Source: Candidatus Omnitrophota bacterium
GTDB taxonomy: Bacteria; Omnitrophota; Gorgyraeia; B26-G9
Direction of reading: 5' to 3'
Length of the DNA stretch: 33,506 nt
NCBI GenBank assembly: GCA_022013205.1
Contig: JAKLQT010000227.1
Location: forward strand, 1 to 33,506
Notes under the pieces: generated by a model
Told to the model about the DNA's origin: nothing
The model's input: only the letters and a program-made list of their open reading frames with translations
The model's database searches: none
Part shown: piece by piece, positions 1-9,100 of the stretch
Layout of the letters: each line of letters starts with the position of its first letter
Position numbering within the stretch: the first letter of the stretch is position 1
Position numbers and translations under genes: made by a program

Positions 1-271
1 TAAGCATTATTTTAAAAATCCGAAAAATTTTCTAAAAAAAGGGCCTTGTCATATTAGTGTAGAAGCTCTTAATATAACTCCCACAGGACAGGTGCATATT
101 TGTTTTTATAAACCGGCGATTGGAAATATTAAAAGCTTTAACATTAGAGACATCTGGTTTTCTGAAAAGGCTAAATCAGTAAGAGAGATGATAAAAAAGT
201 GCACCAGAAATTGTCAATCATTAGTTAATTGTAACTTTGAAGAATCAGAAACATATATAGATCAGATATGA
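1..271 (+). CDS. Radical SAM protein, C-terminal part only (cut by window edge)
   Basis: Open from the left edge (codons begin at base 2) to TGA at 269-271, about 89 residues. It matches the C-terminal third of the next two genes: a YFKNP-type segment, then a Cys (GPC), an HICF stretch, a GNI...IRDIW stretch typical of SPASM-like tails, and a final Cys-rich end (KCTRNC, then VNC). These Cys residues are candidate ligands for an auxiliary iron-sulfur cluster. The radical SAM core itself lies outside the window. The stop overlaps the next start (ATGA), so the genes are probably translationally coupled. Substrate unknown. Confidence 0.85.
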   Translation, partial: KHYFKNPKNFLKKGPCHISVEALNITPTGQVHICFYKPAIGNIKSFNIRDIWFSEKAKSVREMIKKCTRNCQSLVNCNFEESETYIDQI

Positions 272-1266
272 AACCTGAAGCCAAAAATAAACCGGAATTT
301 GCCTGTTTAGGTGTTACTGACGATTGCATGCTGCGCTGCAAGATGTGCTATAAATGGAAAGATGATATATTTATTAAAAAAGACCATTATTATGGAATAC
401 CTACGTTAGAACAATATGAAAGGTTTTTCCTCGATTTGAGAGTGCTTGTTGATGAGGGGTTTATTATTAATTTTGGCGGGGGGGAAGCTCTTTTACATAA
501 GGATATTTTTAAGCTTATAAAAATCGCGTCTTCATTAGGCTTTCGTATCAACCTTAATTCCAATGGCTTTTTAATTGATGAGGTAGTAGCGCGAAAACTT
601 GGCGAGGCAGGTTTAGTTGATATTAAGTTGTCTTTAGATAGTTTGCAAAAACAAAAGCATGATTATTTAAGAGGAGTTGATGGTGTGTATGATCAACTGC
701 GAAAAGCGATTGATAACTTGCATGCTTATGCTAAAAATGTAAATATCTCGATAATAAGTGTGATTTATGAGCAGAATTATAGAGAGTTTATCCCTCTGAT
801 AGAGTGGATCAACAATAACGAAAAAATAAACCATGTATTAGTTATGGCCGCAATGCAGCCGAATAATACGCTTCCCGAGGAACATTGGTGGGAAGGTGAA
901 TACGGGGCTCTCTGGCCTAAGGATACAGGGCAAATAGAAAAACTCTTAGACCAGCTAATCGTCATGAAAAATGATGGTTATAAAATATGCAACCCTGTCG
1001 GACAGCTTAAAGCTGTTAAAAAATATTTCAAAAACCCGCGGGAATTTGTAAAAAAGACAATTTGTAATATGTATAAAGCAATACATCTTAGCTCAATCGG
1101 ACTGATGTATTTATGTTTTGAATACGAAGTAATCGGGGATATAAAGAAAAATGATGATGTTAAAAATATTTGGCATTCAGATAAAGCGCAGCAGATAAGA
1201 GATGAGATTAAGAATTGCAAAAAAAATTGTCACTTTCTGATTAACTGTTTTTTTGAAGAGGATTGA
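268..1266 (+). CDS. Radical SAM protein with SPASM-like C-terminus
   Basis: 332 aa cytoplasmic radical SAM enzyme. The iron-sulfur cluster motif CxxxCxxC is at C20, C24 and C27, and the SAM-binding GGE-type motif is GGGEA at residues 70-74. The C-terminus has further Cys residues (TICN, YLCF, NCKKNC, NCFF) that could hold an auxiliary cluster. It shares with the next gene a distinctive middle section with an LWP.D motif followed by GYKI.N...QL and a YF..P segment, so the two are tandem paralogues with the cut gene upstream. The start overlaps the preceding stop by four bases. Radical SAM chemistry is well supported; the substrate cannot be read from sequence, though the locus suggests sugar, lipid or peptide modification. 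Confidence 0.93.
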   Translation: MKPEAKNKPEFACLGVTDDCMLRCKMCYKWKDDIFIKKDHYYGIPTLEQYERFFLDLRVLVDEGFIINFGGGEALLHKDIFKLIKIASSLGFRINLNSNGFLIDEVVARKLGEAGLVDIKLSLDSLQKQKHDYLRGVDGVYDQLRKAIDNLHAYAKNVNISIISVIYEQNYREFIPLIEWINNNEKINHVLVMAAMQPNNTLPEEHWWEGEYGALWPKDTGQIEKLLDQLIVMKNDGYKICNPVGQLKAVKKYFKNPREFVKKTICNMYKAIHLSSIGLMYLCFEYEVIGDIKKNDDVKNIWHSDKAQQIRDEIKNCKKNCHFLINCFFEED

Positions 1267-1291
1267 GCTGAGATAAAGATAAAATTTAAGG

Positions 1292-2317
1292 ATGAGTGAA
1301 GTGTTGAAAGAGGAAGATATCCCAAATAATGCGTTGACTTACTGTGATCTGGGCATAGCTTATGAATGTAATATGAAATGCCGCATGTGTAGTTTTTGGC
1401 TGGATAGTCCATTGAATAAAGATAATGTTCTTTCTATAGAAAACTGGATGAATATTTTAAAACAAATCAGCAAATTTACAGAAAGTCATGAGTGTATGAT
1501 AAATTTTTCTGGTACTGGAGAATCTTTACTGCGTAAAGATATATTTAAGCTGATTGAATATGGCAGAAGTTTAAATCTAAAAATCCAGATAATATCTAAC
1601 GGCTTGTGTGTTAGTGAAGAAATGGCTAAAAACATCCATAATTCAGGGCGTGAGCATATTTGTTTTTCATTAGACAGCTTAAATCCGAAAACGCATGATT
1701 TTATGCGCGGGAAAGATCAAGCGCACAAGGCAGTAATGAACGCCATAGATAACATTGCTGCTTTTTCTCCTGAAACTATTATTGGGATTAATACTATTAT
1801 CAGTGGTGTTAACTTAGATGAGATTGTAGAGCTTGTGGAATGGGTCTATCAGAATGAAAATATTGCGTATATAAATTTTCAAGCTATCGCGCAGCCTTTT
1901 TCATATAATCAAGCTCCTGATGAGGAATGGTTTAAGCGAGAAGAGAATAGCCTTTTGTGGCCCGGAGATAAACAAAAAATAGAGATGACAATGAATAGAC
2001 TTATAGAGTTAAAGAGAAGGGGCTATAAAATCGCAAATGATGTAACGCAGCTTAATGCTTTCCGTAGATATTTCCTTGATCCTTTAACTTTTATCAAGCA
2101 AAACAGGTGCAACCTGGGACAAGCTAAAGTCTTAAATATAGATCCAGCGGGAAATATTGCTAGATGTCAACTTGTTGGAATAATCGATAATATAAAAAAT
2201 GGAAAGTCGCTTAAAGAGATATGCGCGTCAAATGAGGCTTGTGAGCATTTGGATAAAATTAATAAGTGCCGTAGGAATTGTCATTTGGTTGTAAGCTGCT
2301 ATTATCATGGAGAGTAG
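1292..2317 (+). CDS. Radical SAM protein with SPASM-like C-terminus
   Basis: 341 aa paralogue of the gene at 268. The CxxxCxxC motif is at C26, C30 and C33 (ECNMKCRMC). The GGE position reads SGTGES instead of GGGE. A Cys-rich tail (RCN, ARCQ, KCRRNCH, SCY) resembles a SPASM or twitch auxiliary cluster region. TAAGG sits directly against the ATG at 1292, which is too close for a good ribosome site; an in-frame GTG at 1301 has better spacing and may be the true start, costing three residues. It lies 25 bases after the previous gene. Function beyond radical SAM chemistry is unknown. Confidence 0.92.
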   Translation: MSEVLKEEDIPNNALTYCDLGIAYECNMKCRMCSFWLDSPLNKDNVLSIENWMNILKQISKFTESHECMINFSGTGESLLRKDIFKLIEYGRSLNLKIQIISNGLCVSEEMAKNIHNSGREHICFSLDSLNPKTHDFMRGKDQAHKAVMNAIDNIAAFSPETIIGINTIISGVNLDEIVELVEWVYQNENIAYINFQAIAQPFSYNQAPDEEWFKREENSLLWPGDKQKIEMTMNRLIELKRRGYKIANDVTQLNAFRRYFLDPLTFIKQNRCNLGQAKVLNIDPAGNIARCQLVGIIDNIKNGKSLKEICASNEACEHLDKINKCRRNCHLVVSCYYHGE

Positions 2318-2346
2318 ACTTTAATCTTTATTGGAGGTTATGTGTT

Positions 2347-5300
2347 ATGGGCTATTTACAAAGAGTCATTTCAAAATTAAAGAAATATGAATTAGGCCAT
2401 AATTCTGTCAAGTTAATTACCAAGGATCAATATTTAGAGCTCTCCTTTAATGGGCAGAGATTAACCAGGGATATATGCTTGCATAGTGCGTTACTTGTAA
2501 ATGGCAGCTGGTATAGTTCAGCTCAAGGGGTTTGGCAAGTGGCAAAAAAAGATGAAGGTTTGTTTATTACTATGGATTGGAAAAAGATTCCACTGCGCCA
2601 AATCTGGCAACTTAGAAAAACCAACAGCGGTTTTAACTGGCTGGTTTATATGGATGTAAAAGAGCCGGTAAAGATCGAAAAAATGCTTTGCGGGATCATG
2701 CTTCGACAGGATTATGAAAACTGGATAAGTGCTACGGAAGAGGGGAGTTTCCCTGCTTTTAATAAATCATGGGAAAATATATTTCTGCAGGATTCAAAAG
2801 GTAAGCTGCTAGGAGTGAAGAATGTACAAAAGTTTCCTGCGGTTATATTCGAAAATTTGCAGCACGGTGTGCTGCTGCTTCAGAATTCTCCGGCAGGGGA
2901 GCAAAGCCGGGCGCTGCGTATTGAAGTAGACAGCCATAATGAACAGTTTGAGCCCAACCGGTATAAACCTTTTAACCTGAATATATATTTATTCCCAAAG
3001 GAAGAAAAGACAGCGGATTTCTTAAGTTTAAAAAATAAGCAGCTGCTGGAGGAAAGACAGCTGCGGGAAGGGAAATTAAAGTTGTCTCTTGAACATTCCA
3101 CAGTGCATCTATACTGGGATGAGAAAAAACTCACGATAAATCAGGGATTGCATGCGGCGTTACAGGTTAATAACGAGTGGTTTGATTCCAGTAAAGCGGA
3201 TTGGAAAATTGAAAGAATTAATGATCAGTGTATCTATATCGATATTGATTGGAGGCCTCTGCCGATCACACAGTCCTGGCAATTAACAGTAAAAAACAGT
3301 ACATCTTTCGAATGGAAAGTAAAAACGGATTTGAAGGAGAAGAGGACAGCGTTGATTACCAAAATGTCTCTGGGGTTAGTCTTAAATCCGGATTATAAAG
3401 AATGGTTGGGAGGCTACGATTCAGGAAAGTTTCCGCAAAATTTCGGTTCCTGGAAGGAAATGATTGAAGACAGGCCTGAAGGTGCTATTGGCTTGAAAAA
3501 CACAGATAAGCTTCCCGGTTTATTGTTTAAAAATGCTGATAAATCACAAGCAAAACTTTTGGTTCAGAACGGAGATAAAAACTCCGGAGCACGGTTTTTG
3601 CAGTCAATAGGAGAAAGCGGGTTTGATTTTCACCAGCAGATTAATATTGTTGAAAATTTAGACGATATTGAAGCATTGATCAAAGAAAAAATGGATCAGG
3701 AAATTTTGACTAAGGGGATATCTGTTGGTGACCTGAAACTTGTATGCGGGAAGGGAAAGGTAAGGATTTTCTGGAAAGATAAGGAAATTACCACCGATAT
3801 TGGCCTGCATTCAGCTGTTTGTTCCGGGGGGCGCTGGTATGACTCGGGTAAAATGAAATGGGGTATTAATAAACTATCTGCTAAGAAGCTCAGGATTGAG
3901 GTTGATTTTAATCCGTTGCCGGTAATCCAGGCCTGGGAGTTAGATTCTATTTCCGGCAATGTTTTTTCCTGGAATATATCGATGAAGCTGGCAAAGCCGG
4001 TGGAGATAACCGAGCATAAGGCGGGAATTATTCTAAACGGTGCTTACAAGGAATGGTTTAATTCTTTTGAAGAGGGTAAATTCCCTGAAAAATTCAGTTA
4101 TTGGCACGATATAATCCGTAATCGCGATGGAGAAACATTCGGAACTTATCCTGTTGATGAGCTGCCGGGAGTCATGCTCAGTCTTGATGAAAAGCATCTG
4201 TCCTTGATCCAGAATACAGATGAGTTTATAAGCGGACGTGTATTTCAAGGCCAGGTTGTGGAAACAGAGGAAACAAAGTTATATGAGAAACAGGAATTTA
4301 ATTGTTTTTCAGGTGTGCTGAAATTTGTCGAAGATCGCAATCAGATTTTGGAGTATAAACAGGAAGCACAACCATTGGCATACAGGAGCGAGACAGTATA
4401 TCTATATGCGGACAGCGCTTTTTTGCATAATAGAATAGCAGGGGTAGATGATTTTGAGGAAAAGATTAAAAAGATCAAAGCATTGACCAAGAAAAATAAG
4501 AATTTCAAGATTACGATTGGCGTTTCCAGATATAACTTTTTTAAACTGGAACAAGTGTTGAAATTCGCTTTGAGCCTGAAAGGCAAGAACATTGATTTGC
4601 GTTCATCGAAATTAAATATTTTGCCGCTTAGGCGTTTACGCAGGAATTCTATTGAATATCTTGAGGAGCTAAAAAAAATAGCTGCGGAGGAAGGCGGAAT
4701 AAACTTTACTTTAAATGATCGGGACTTTTTTAAAATGATAACATCAGTTTGCGCACAGGCAGATGCAGGGAATGAACGGCAGTTGCTGAGACTATTGGGA
4801 GTTTTGTGTGAGCATGCTTTTATCGGGCCTGCGATAATAGTTATTGATCCTTATCACCGTTGTAACGCGAATTGTATTCATTGCTGGGTGCATACTCCCG
4901 GAGTAACTCATCCTAAAGAATACTATGAGATGAAGCTTGATTTTGATAAGTTTAAAGCCATTGCGGATGATCTGGGAGATTTGATGGTTGATCTGATTAT
5001 TTTTCAAGGTGATGGCGAGCCTTTGATGCATGATCGTTTTTTTGATATGGTCAGATATGCACGGGATAAGGGTATCCAGGTGTCTTTTTTTACTAACGGT
5101 ATCCTCCTGAATAAGGCCAACGCGGAAAATGCGATCCAAAACGGAATTACCGAGATATTCTGCAGTTTGCCTGCAGGATCGGCCAAGACCTTTGCGAAAA
5201 TAAACACAAAACAAAATGAAAAAACATTTGACGATGTTTTGAGAAATCTAAAATATTTATGCGATCTTAAAAAGAAGAAATCGAAAAATAAGCCAAGATT

Positions 5301-5892
5301 GATAATGACCCATGTAATACATAATCAGAATGCGCATGAACTTGTTGAAATGGCCCAAAATGATATTGAAATAGGCGCTGATGTGATGCGCTTTTATCTT
5401 ATACGACTGGATGAAAATATAGAATTTTTAAAATTAAAGCCTAAGGATCTGGAAAAAATAAAAAGTTCACTTGATCAAATAAAGGAATTGGCAAAGGGCA
5501 GGGATATTGAATTGCTTGATACCACTGATTTTCAGCTTGAAAACTTTGAGGAAGATACCGGTTCCTGGTCGGGAAATGTGTTTCTTGAAAAAGGCTGCAC
5601 ATTAGGTTGGAACTTTTGCCTTATACCCGCCTCAGGTGAAGTGAGTTTTTGCTGTCATTTGAGGACTGTGGGGTATTTGGCAGAAAAGAGTTTTAAGGAT
5701 ATCTGGAACTCTGCTGATTATCAGCGTTTCAGATATCAGGCTAAGTTTTTGAGTGAAAACTCAACAGAAAAATTCCTAAACGGTACATCTCTTTTTGATG
5801 AATATTGCCGGCATTGTGATACGCATCAGGTGATCAGAGATGTTTGGGATCAAGTCAAATTATATAATTTAGAGGAATTTTACAGAGGATGA
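2347..5892 (+). CDS. Giant radical SAM protein with three N-terminal Trp-rich modules
   Basis: 1181 aa from ATG 2347, chosen because GGAGG at 2333-2337 is nine bases upstream. The frame stays open back to 2278, but that would overlap the previous gene and lacks a ribosome site. Three copies of a ~200-residue module lie at residues 20-242, 243-460 and 461-about 662. A helical-looking linker follows, then a radical SAM core with CxxxCxxC at C839, C843 and C846 (CNANCIHCW) and a DGEP motif. The tail from C1084 (CTLGW..C, SFCCH, CRHC) is SPASM-like. No signal peptide or membrane segment is seen, so it is probably cytoplasmic. Usual SPASM radical SAM proteins are 300-500 aa, so the modules are a large addition, perhaps for binding substrate or partner. 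The core is paralogous to the second radical SAM domain of the protein at 6181. Confidence 0.9.
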   Translation: MGYLQRVISKLKKYELGHNSVKLITKDQYLELSFNGQRLTRDICLHSALLVNGSWYSSAQGVWQVAKKDEGLFITMDWKKIPLRQIWQLRKTNSGFNWLVYMDVKEPVKIEKMLCGIMLRQDYENWISATEEGSFPAFNKSWENIFLQDSKGKLLGVKNVQKFPAVIFENLQHGVLLLQNSPAGEQSRALRIEVDSHNEQFEPNRYKPFNLNIYLFPKEEKTADFLSLKNKQLLEERQLREGKLKLSLEHSTVHLYWDEKKLTINQGLHAALQVNNEWFDSSKADWKIERINDQCIYIDIDWRPLPITQSWQLTVKNSTSFEWKVKTDLKEKRTALITKMSLGLVLNPDYKEWLGGYDSGKFPQNFGSWKEMIEDRPEGAIGLKNTDKLPGLLFKNADKSQAKLLVQNGDKNSGARFLQSIGESGFDFHQQINIVENLDDIEALIKEKMDQEILTKGISVGDLKLVCGKGKVRIFWKDKEITTDIGLHSAVCSGGRWYDSGKMKWGINKLSAKKLRIEVDFNPLPVIQAWELDSISGNVFSWNISMKLAKPVEITEHKAGIILNGAYKEWFNSFEEGKFPEKFSYWHDIIRNRDGETFGTYPVDELPGVMLSLDEKHLSLIQNTDEFISGRVFQGQVVETEETKLYEKQEFNCFSGVLKFVEDRNQILEYKQEAQPLAYRSETVYLYADSAFLHNRIAGVDDFEEKIKKIKALTKKNKNFKITIGVSRYNFFKLEQVLKFALSLKGKNIDLRSSKLNILPLRRLRRNSIEYLEELKKIAAEEGGINFTLNDRDFFKMITSVCAQADAGNERQLLRLLGVLCEHAFIGPAIIVIDPYHRCNANCIHCWVHTPGVTHPKEYYEMKLDFDKFKAIADDLGDLMVDLIIFQGDGEPLMHDRFFDMVRYARDKGIQVSFFTNGILLNKANAENAIQNGITEIFCSLPAGSAKTFAKINTKQNEKTFDDVLRNLKYLCDLKKKKSKNKPRLIMTHVIHNQNAHELVEMAQNDIEIGADVMRFYLIRLDENIEFLKLKPKDLEKIKSSLDQIKELAKGRDIELLDTTDFQLENFEEDTGSWSGNVFLEKGCTLGWNFCLIPASGEVSFCCHLRTVGYLAEKSFKDIWNSADYQRFRYQAKFLSENSTEKFLNGTSLFDEYCRHCDTHQVIRDVWDQVKLYNLEEFYRG
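2404..3072 (+). repeat. Trp-rich module copy 1 (protein-level repeat)
   Basis: Residues 20-242 of the protein at 2347. Shared landmarks: CLHSAL, GSWYSS, a later VWQV, IPLRQIWQL, FNWLVYM, GIMLRQDYENW, GSFP (GKFP elsewhere), SW and LLLQN. It is the most diverged copy, lacking the VHLYW-type strand start. Confidence 0.75.
3073..3726 (+). repeat. Trp-rich module copy 2 (protein-level repeat)
   Basis: Residues 243-460 of the protein at 2347. It shows VHLYW, GLHAAL, EWFDSSKADW, LPITQSWQL, FEWKV, NPDYKEW, GKFP, GSW, LPGLLF and LVQNGD in the same order and spacing as the other copies. Confidence 0.8.
3727..4332 (+). repeat. Trp-rich module copy 3 (protein-level repeat)
   Basis: Residues 461 to about 662 of the protein at 2347. 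It shows VRIFWKDKEI, GLHSAV, RWYDSGKMKW, LPVIQAWEL, FSWNISM, GIILNGAYKEW, GKFP, LPGVML and LIQNTD. The linker to the radical SAM core follows. Confidence 0.8.
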
Positions 5893-5913
5893 GGAAGTTT
5901 AAGCTTTCTTGGC

Positions 5914-6162
5914 TTGGAAATAGGGGGAACAAAAAGTATAAAATTACTTTATTCGGAGGTTTTATGCTTATTATTTGCTGCTGATAAAGATCAGCGTTTT
6001 GAAAGTATGCCTGATTTTAGTAAAAAGAGTTTTCTGGAACATAGCAAGCTTTACCTTTTCTTGAAAAATGTAATTTTTAGACCAAGATTGAGACGAGTAT
6101 CAATAGAAGACTATTATAAAAACTGTGAAAGAATGTTACTTTTTGCAAGGAAAAATAACTGA
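5914..6162 (+). CDS. Small hypothetical protein or gene remnant
   Basis: 82 codons from a TTG with no ribosome site. The frame is the same as that of both large neighbours, cut off from them by TGA at 5890-5892 and TGA at 6160-6162. Codon choice looks coding-like, and the C-terminal half is basic and helical-looking (FLKNVIFRPRLRRVS, then YYKNCERMLLFARKNN). A good GGAGG at 5955-5959 precedes an ATG at 5964, but that ATG is one frame off and stops after six codons; losing one base just after it would join the 82-codon frame. It may therefore be a small gene with a damaged start, or the debris of a longer protein. I do not recognise a family. Confidence 0.35.
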   Translation: MEIGGTKSIKLLYSEVLCLLFAADKDQRFESMPDFSKKSFLEHSKLYLFLKNVIFRPRLRRVSIEDYYKNCERMLLFARKNN

Positions 6163-6180
6163 TAATTATTTGGAGAGAGA

Positions 6181-9100
6181 ATGAAGATTGTATTAGTTAA
6201 TTTACCGTGGAAAAAGCGAAACCAGTGGGGAGTTCGTGCCGGTTCACGCTGGCCGCATCTTAAAGATCAGACAGAGGAAAACTATCTGCCTTTTCCTTTT
6301 TATCTGGCATATGCTGTTGCTTTGCTTAAAAAAAACGGGTTTGACGCGCAGATCATTGATGCTATTGCCGAGAAAACATCATATGAATCATTTTACAAAA
6401 AGATTGTCTCCTTAAATCCGGATTTGCTTGTTGTAGAGACTTCTACTGTTACCTTAAACCATGACATGAAATTTCTTTCCCGTTTTAAGGGTAACTTCCC
6501 GATTGCATTATGCGGCCCTGATGTTCATATCGCAAAACCTGAGTTCTTAAAAAAGAATAATAACATTAATTACGTTTTGTTCGGTGAATATGAAGCAAGC
6601 CTTCTTGAGCTTGCGCAAAAACTAAAAAGTAACGATACTCTGGGTGCACTCAAAGGCATATTGTACAGGCAAGGCGATAAGATTATTAAAAATTCTCCGC
6701 GTGAGCTTATCAGCGATCTTGATTGGCTGCCATGGCCCCAAAGGAAACTCCTGCCTGTAAAGAAATATAATGATGCTCCGGGAGACATACCTTTGCCTTG
6801 TGCTTCCATGTGGGCAAGCAGGGGATGCCCTTATAAATGCTCATTTTGCTTGTGGCCTCAGGTGATGTATGGGGGGAATTCATACAGGGTCAGAAACGTT
6901 AAAAATGTTGTTGATGAAATAGAATATCTTGTAAACGAACTGGGATTTAAGTCAGTCTATTTTGATGATGATACCTGGAATGTCGGCAGAAAGAGGATTA
7001 TTGATTTTTGCCGGGAGCTAAAAATCAGAAATCTGCAAATACCGTGGGCGATTATGGCTAGAGCTGAATTGATGGATGAGGAACTGCTTGAAATAATGCG
7101 TGATGTAGGCCTTTTTGCTGTTAAATACGGTATTGAATCATCCTCTCAAAGGATCTTAGATAACATCAACAAGGGCCTTAATCTCAAAAAAGCCGAGGAG
7201 ATGATCAAATACACAAAATATTTGGGTATAAGAACTCATCTTACATTCACTTTCGGCTTACCCGGAGAAACACAGCAAACAATAAAGAATACGATTGATT
7301 ACGCGCTGCTGCTGAATCCTACATCAGTGCAGTTTTCTCTGGCAACACCTTTCCCCGGAACTAAATTTTATGAAACTATGGATAAAAAGGGATATATACT
7401 GACAAAGGATTTGGAAAAATTCGATGGAAATCACAGTAGTGTTATCCGCACGGAAAAACTAACGGCAAAACAGCTTCAGAATGCTAAAAAATTGGCCTAT
7501 GTTAGATGGCAGCAGCATTACCGGATGAAACGCAAAAAACTTGCTTTTGAACAAAAACCGTTAAAGGCAAAGCTAAAGAGTTCTTTGATCGAAAAGGGAG
7601 CGTTTGAAACAGGGCTGAAAGTGCTCAGGTTTCTTATAAGAAAAATATTTCCCCCCCCTGAGCGTATGAGGAATTTTTTAAATAAAAATCTCTGGATCAT
7701 AGAAGAGTTTATTTCAAGCGGCAATATTAAAATAAGGTTTGGGGAAGGGCAGGTGCGTCTTTATTGGAAGGATAGAGAAATAAGTAAAGGGGTGGGCTTA
7801 ACCACGTCTTTTTACTATGGGGAAAGGTGGTTCGATTCTTCGCAGGCTAATTGGAAACTGGAAAAAGAGTCTCCTGAGGTGATAATAGTAAAATTAAATT
7901 GGGATGATGTGCCGGTGCGGCAATGCTGGAAGATATCAATTGATACGGACCATAGTATCAGCTGGACTGCCCAGATGGAAGTTAAAAGAGCCGTGCAGCT
8001 TTTAGAATATAAATCCGGAATTATGCTGCAGCCTGATTTTAATATGTGGAAGGATGACCTTGGTGTTGGTAAGTTCCCTCAATTGCAGGATTGGGAAGAG
8101 ATCGAGCTTTATAATTCAAAAAGCAAAAAATTGACTGCTTTTCAGGATAGGGATGAGCAGGAAAACAGATTGCCTGTGCTTGAGCTTTCTCTTGCGGGGC
8201 CGATGGAAAACAACACGTATCCGCAGATACAGAATACGGATTTAAAAACAAAAGCAAGAATACTTCAGATGCGTTGCTTAAAAATAGAACAATTTGCTCC
8301 AGGTCAGTATGACTATTTAGACCTAAAGCTGAGATTGGAGGATAGCCTAGTCCAGCAGTCAATATCTGCATATAAAAGAAGAGTGCCTATGAAATTCTTC
8401 AAGACTCAATTGGCCAACCAGGGCCTGTTTCAGATTTTAAAGAAAATGCGTCCTAAAAAAATTGCTGAACATTATCTGGATATACTGGGAGTGCTTGATG
8501 GAAGCTATGCGTATAAGGGGCCTTTTTGTGTCCAGATAGACCTGACAAACGATTGTAATAATGACTGCATCGGTTGCTGGTGTAACTCACCTCTGCTTAA
8601 TGAAAAAAAAATAAGTGATAATATTAAGCAGCAGACCCTGCCTCTGGAGGTCGTTAAAAAAACGATTGATCAGCTTTATGCTATGGGGACTAAGGAGATA
8701 TACTTTGCCGGCGGCGGAGAACCTTTTATGCATCCAGATATCATGAAAATTCTTGAGCATGTTAAGTCAAAAGGGCTGCGCTGCTATATAAATACCAATT
8801 TTACGCTTGTAAATGAAGATATTGTCAAAAAGCTGGTTGAACTCAAAGTTGATAACCTGGTTATTAGTGTTTGGGCGGGTGAGCCGCAGACATATCTAAA
8901 AACTCATCCGAATAAGTCAGAAGAAATGTTTTTTCAGATAAAAGGGATGTTAAAGCTTCTTAATTCTATAAAAAAAAACCTGCCGCATACAAACATATAT
9001 AATGTGATTTCCAGCATGAATTATGATGAGCTTGGGCAAATGATGGATTTCGCCATAGCGACTGATTCGAACTCACTTGAATTTACGGTGATTGACACAA

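Noticed and set aside
2278-2346. Longer start for the giant gene at 2347
   Set aside because: It would overlap the end of the previous gene by 40 bases and has no ribosome site, whereas GGAGG at 2333-2337 fits ATG 2347.
5890-6162. Stop codon readthrough or TGA recoding joining the giant genes
   Set aside because: Many genes here end cleanly at TGA next to a new start, no SECIS-like hairpin is evident, and the 6181 gene has its own ribosome site.
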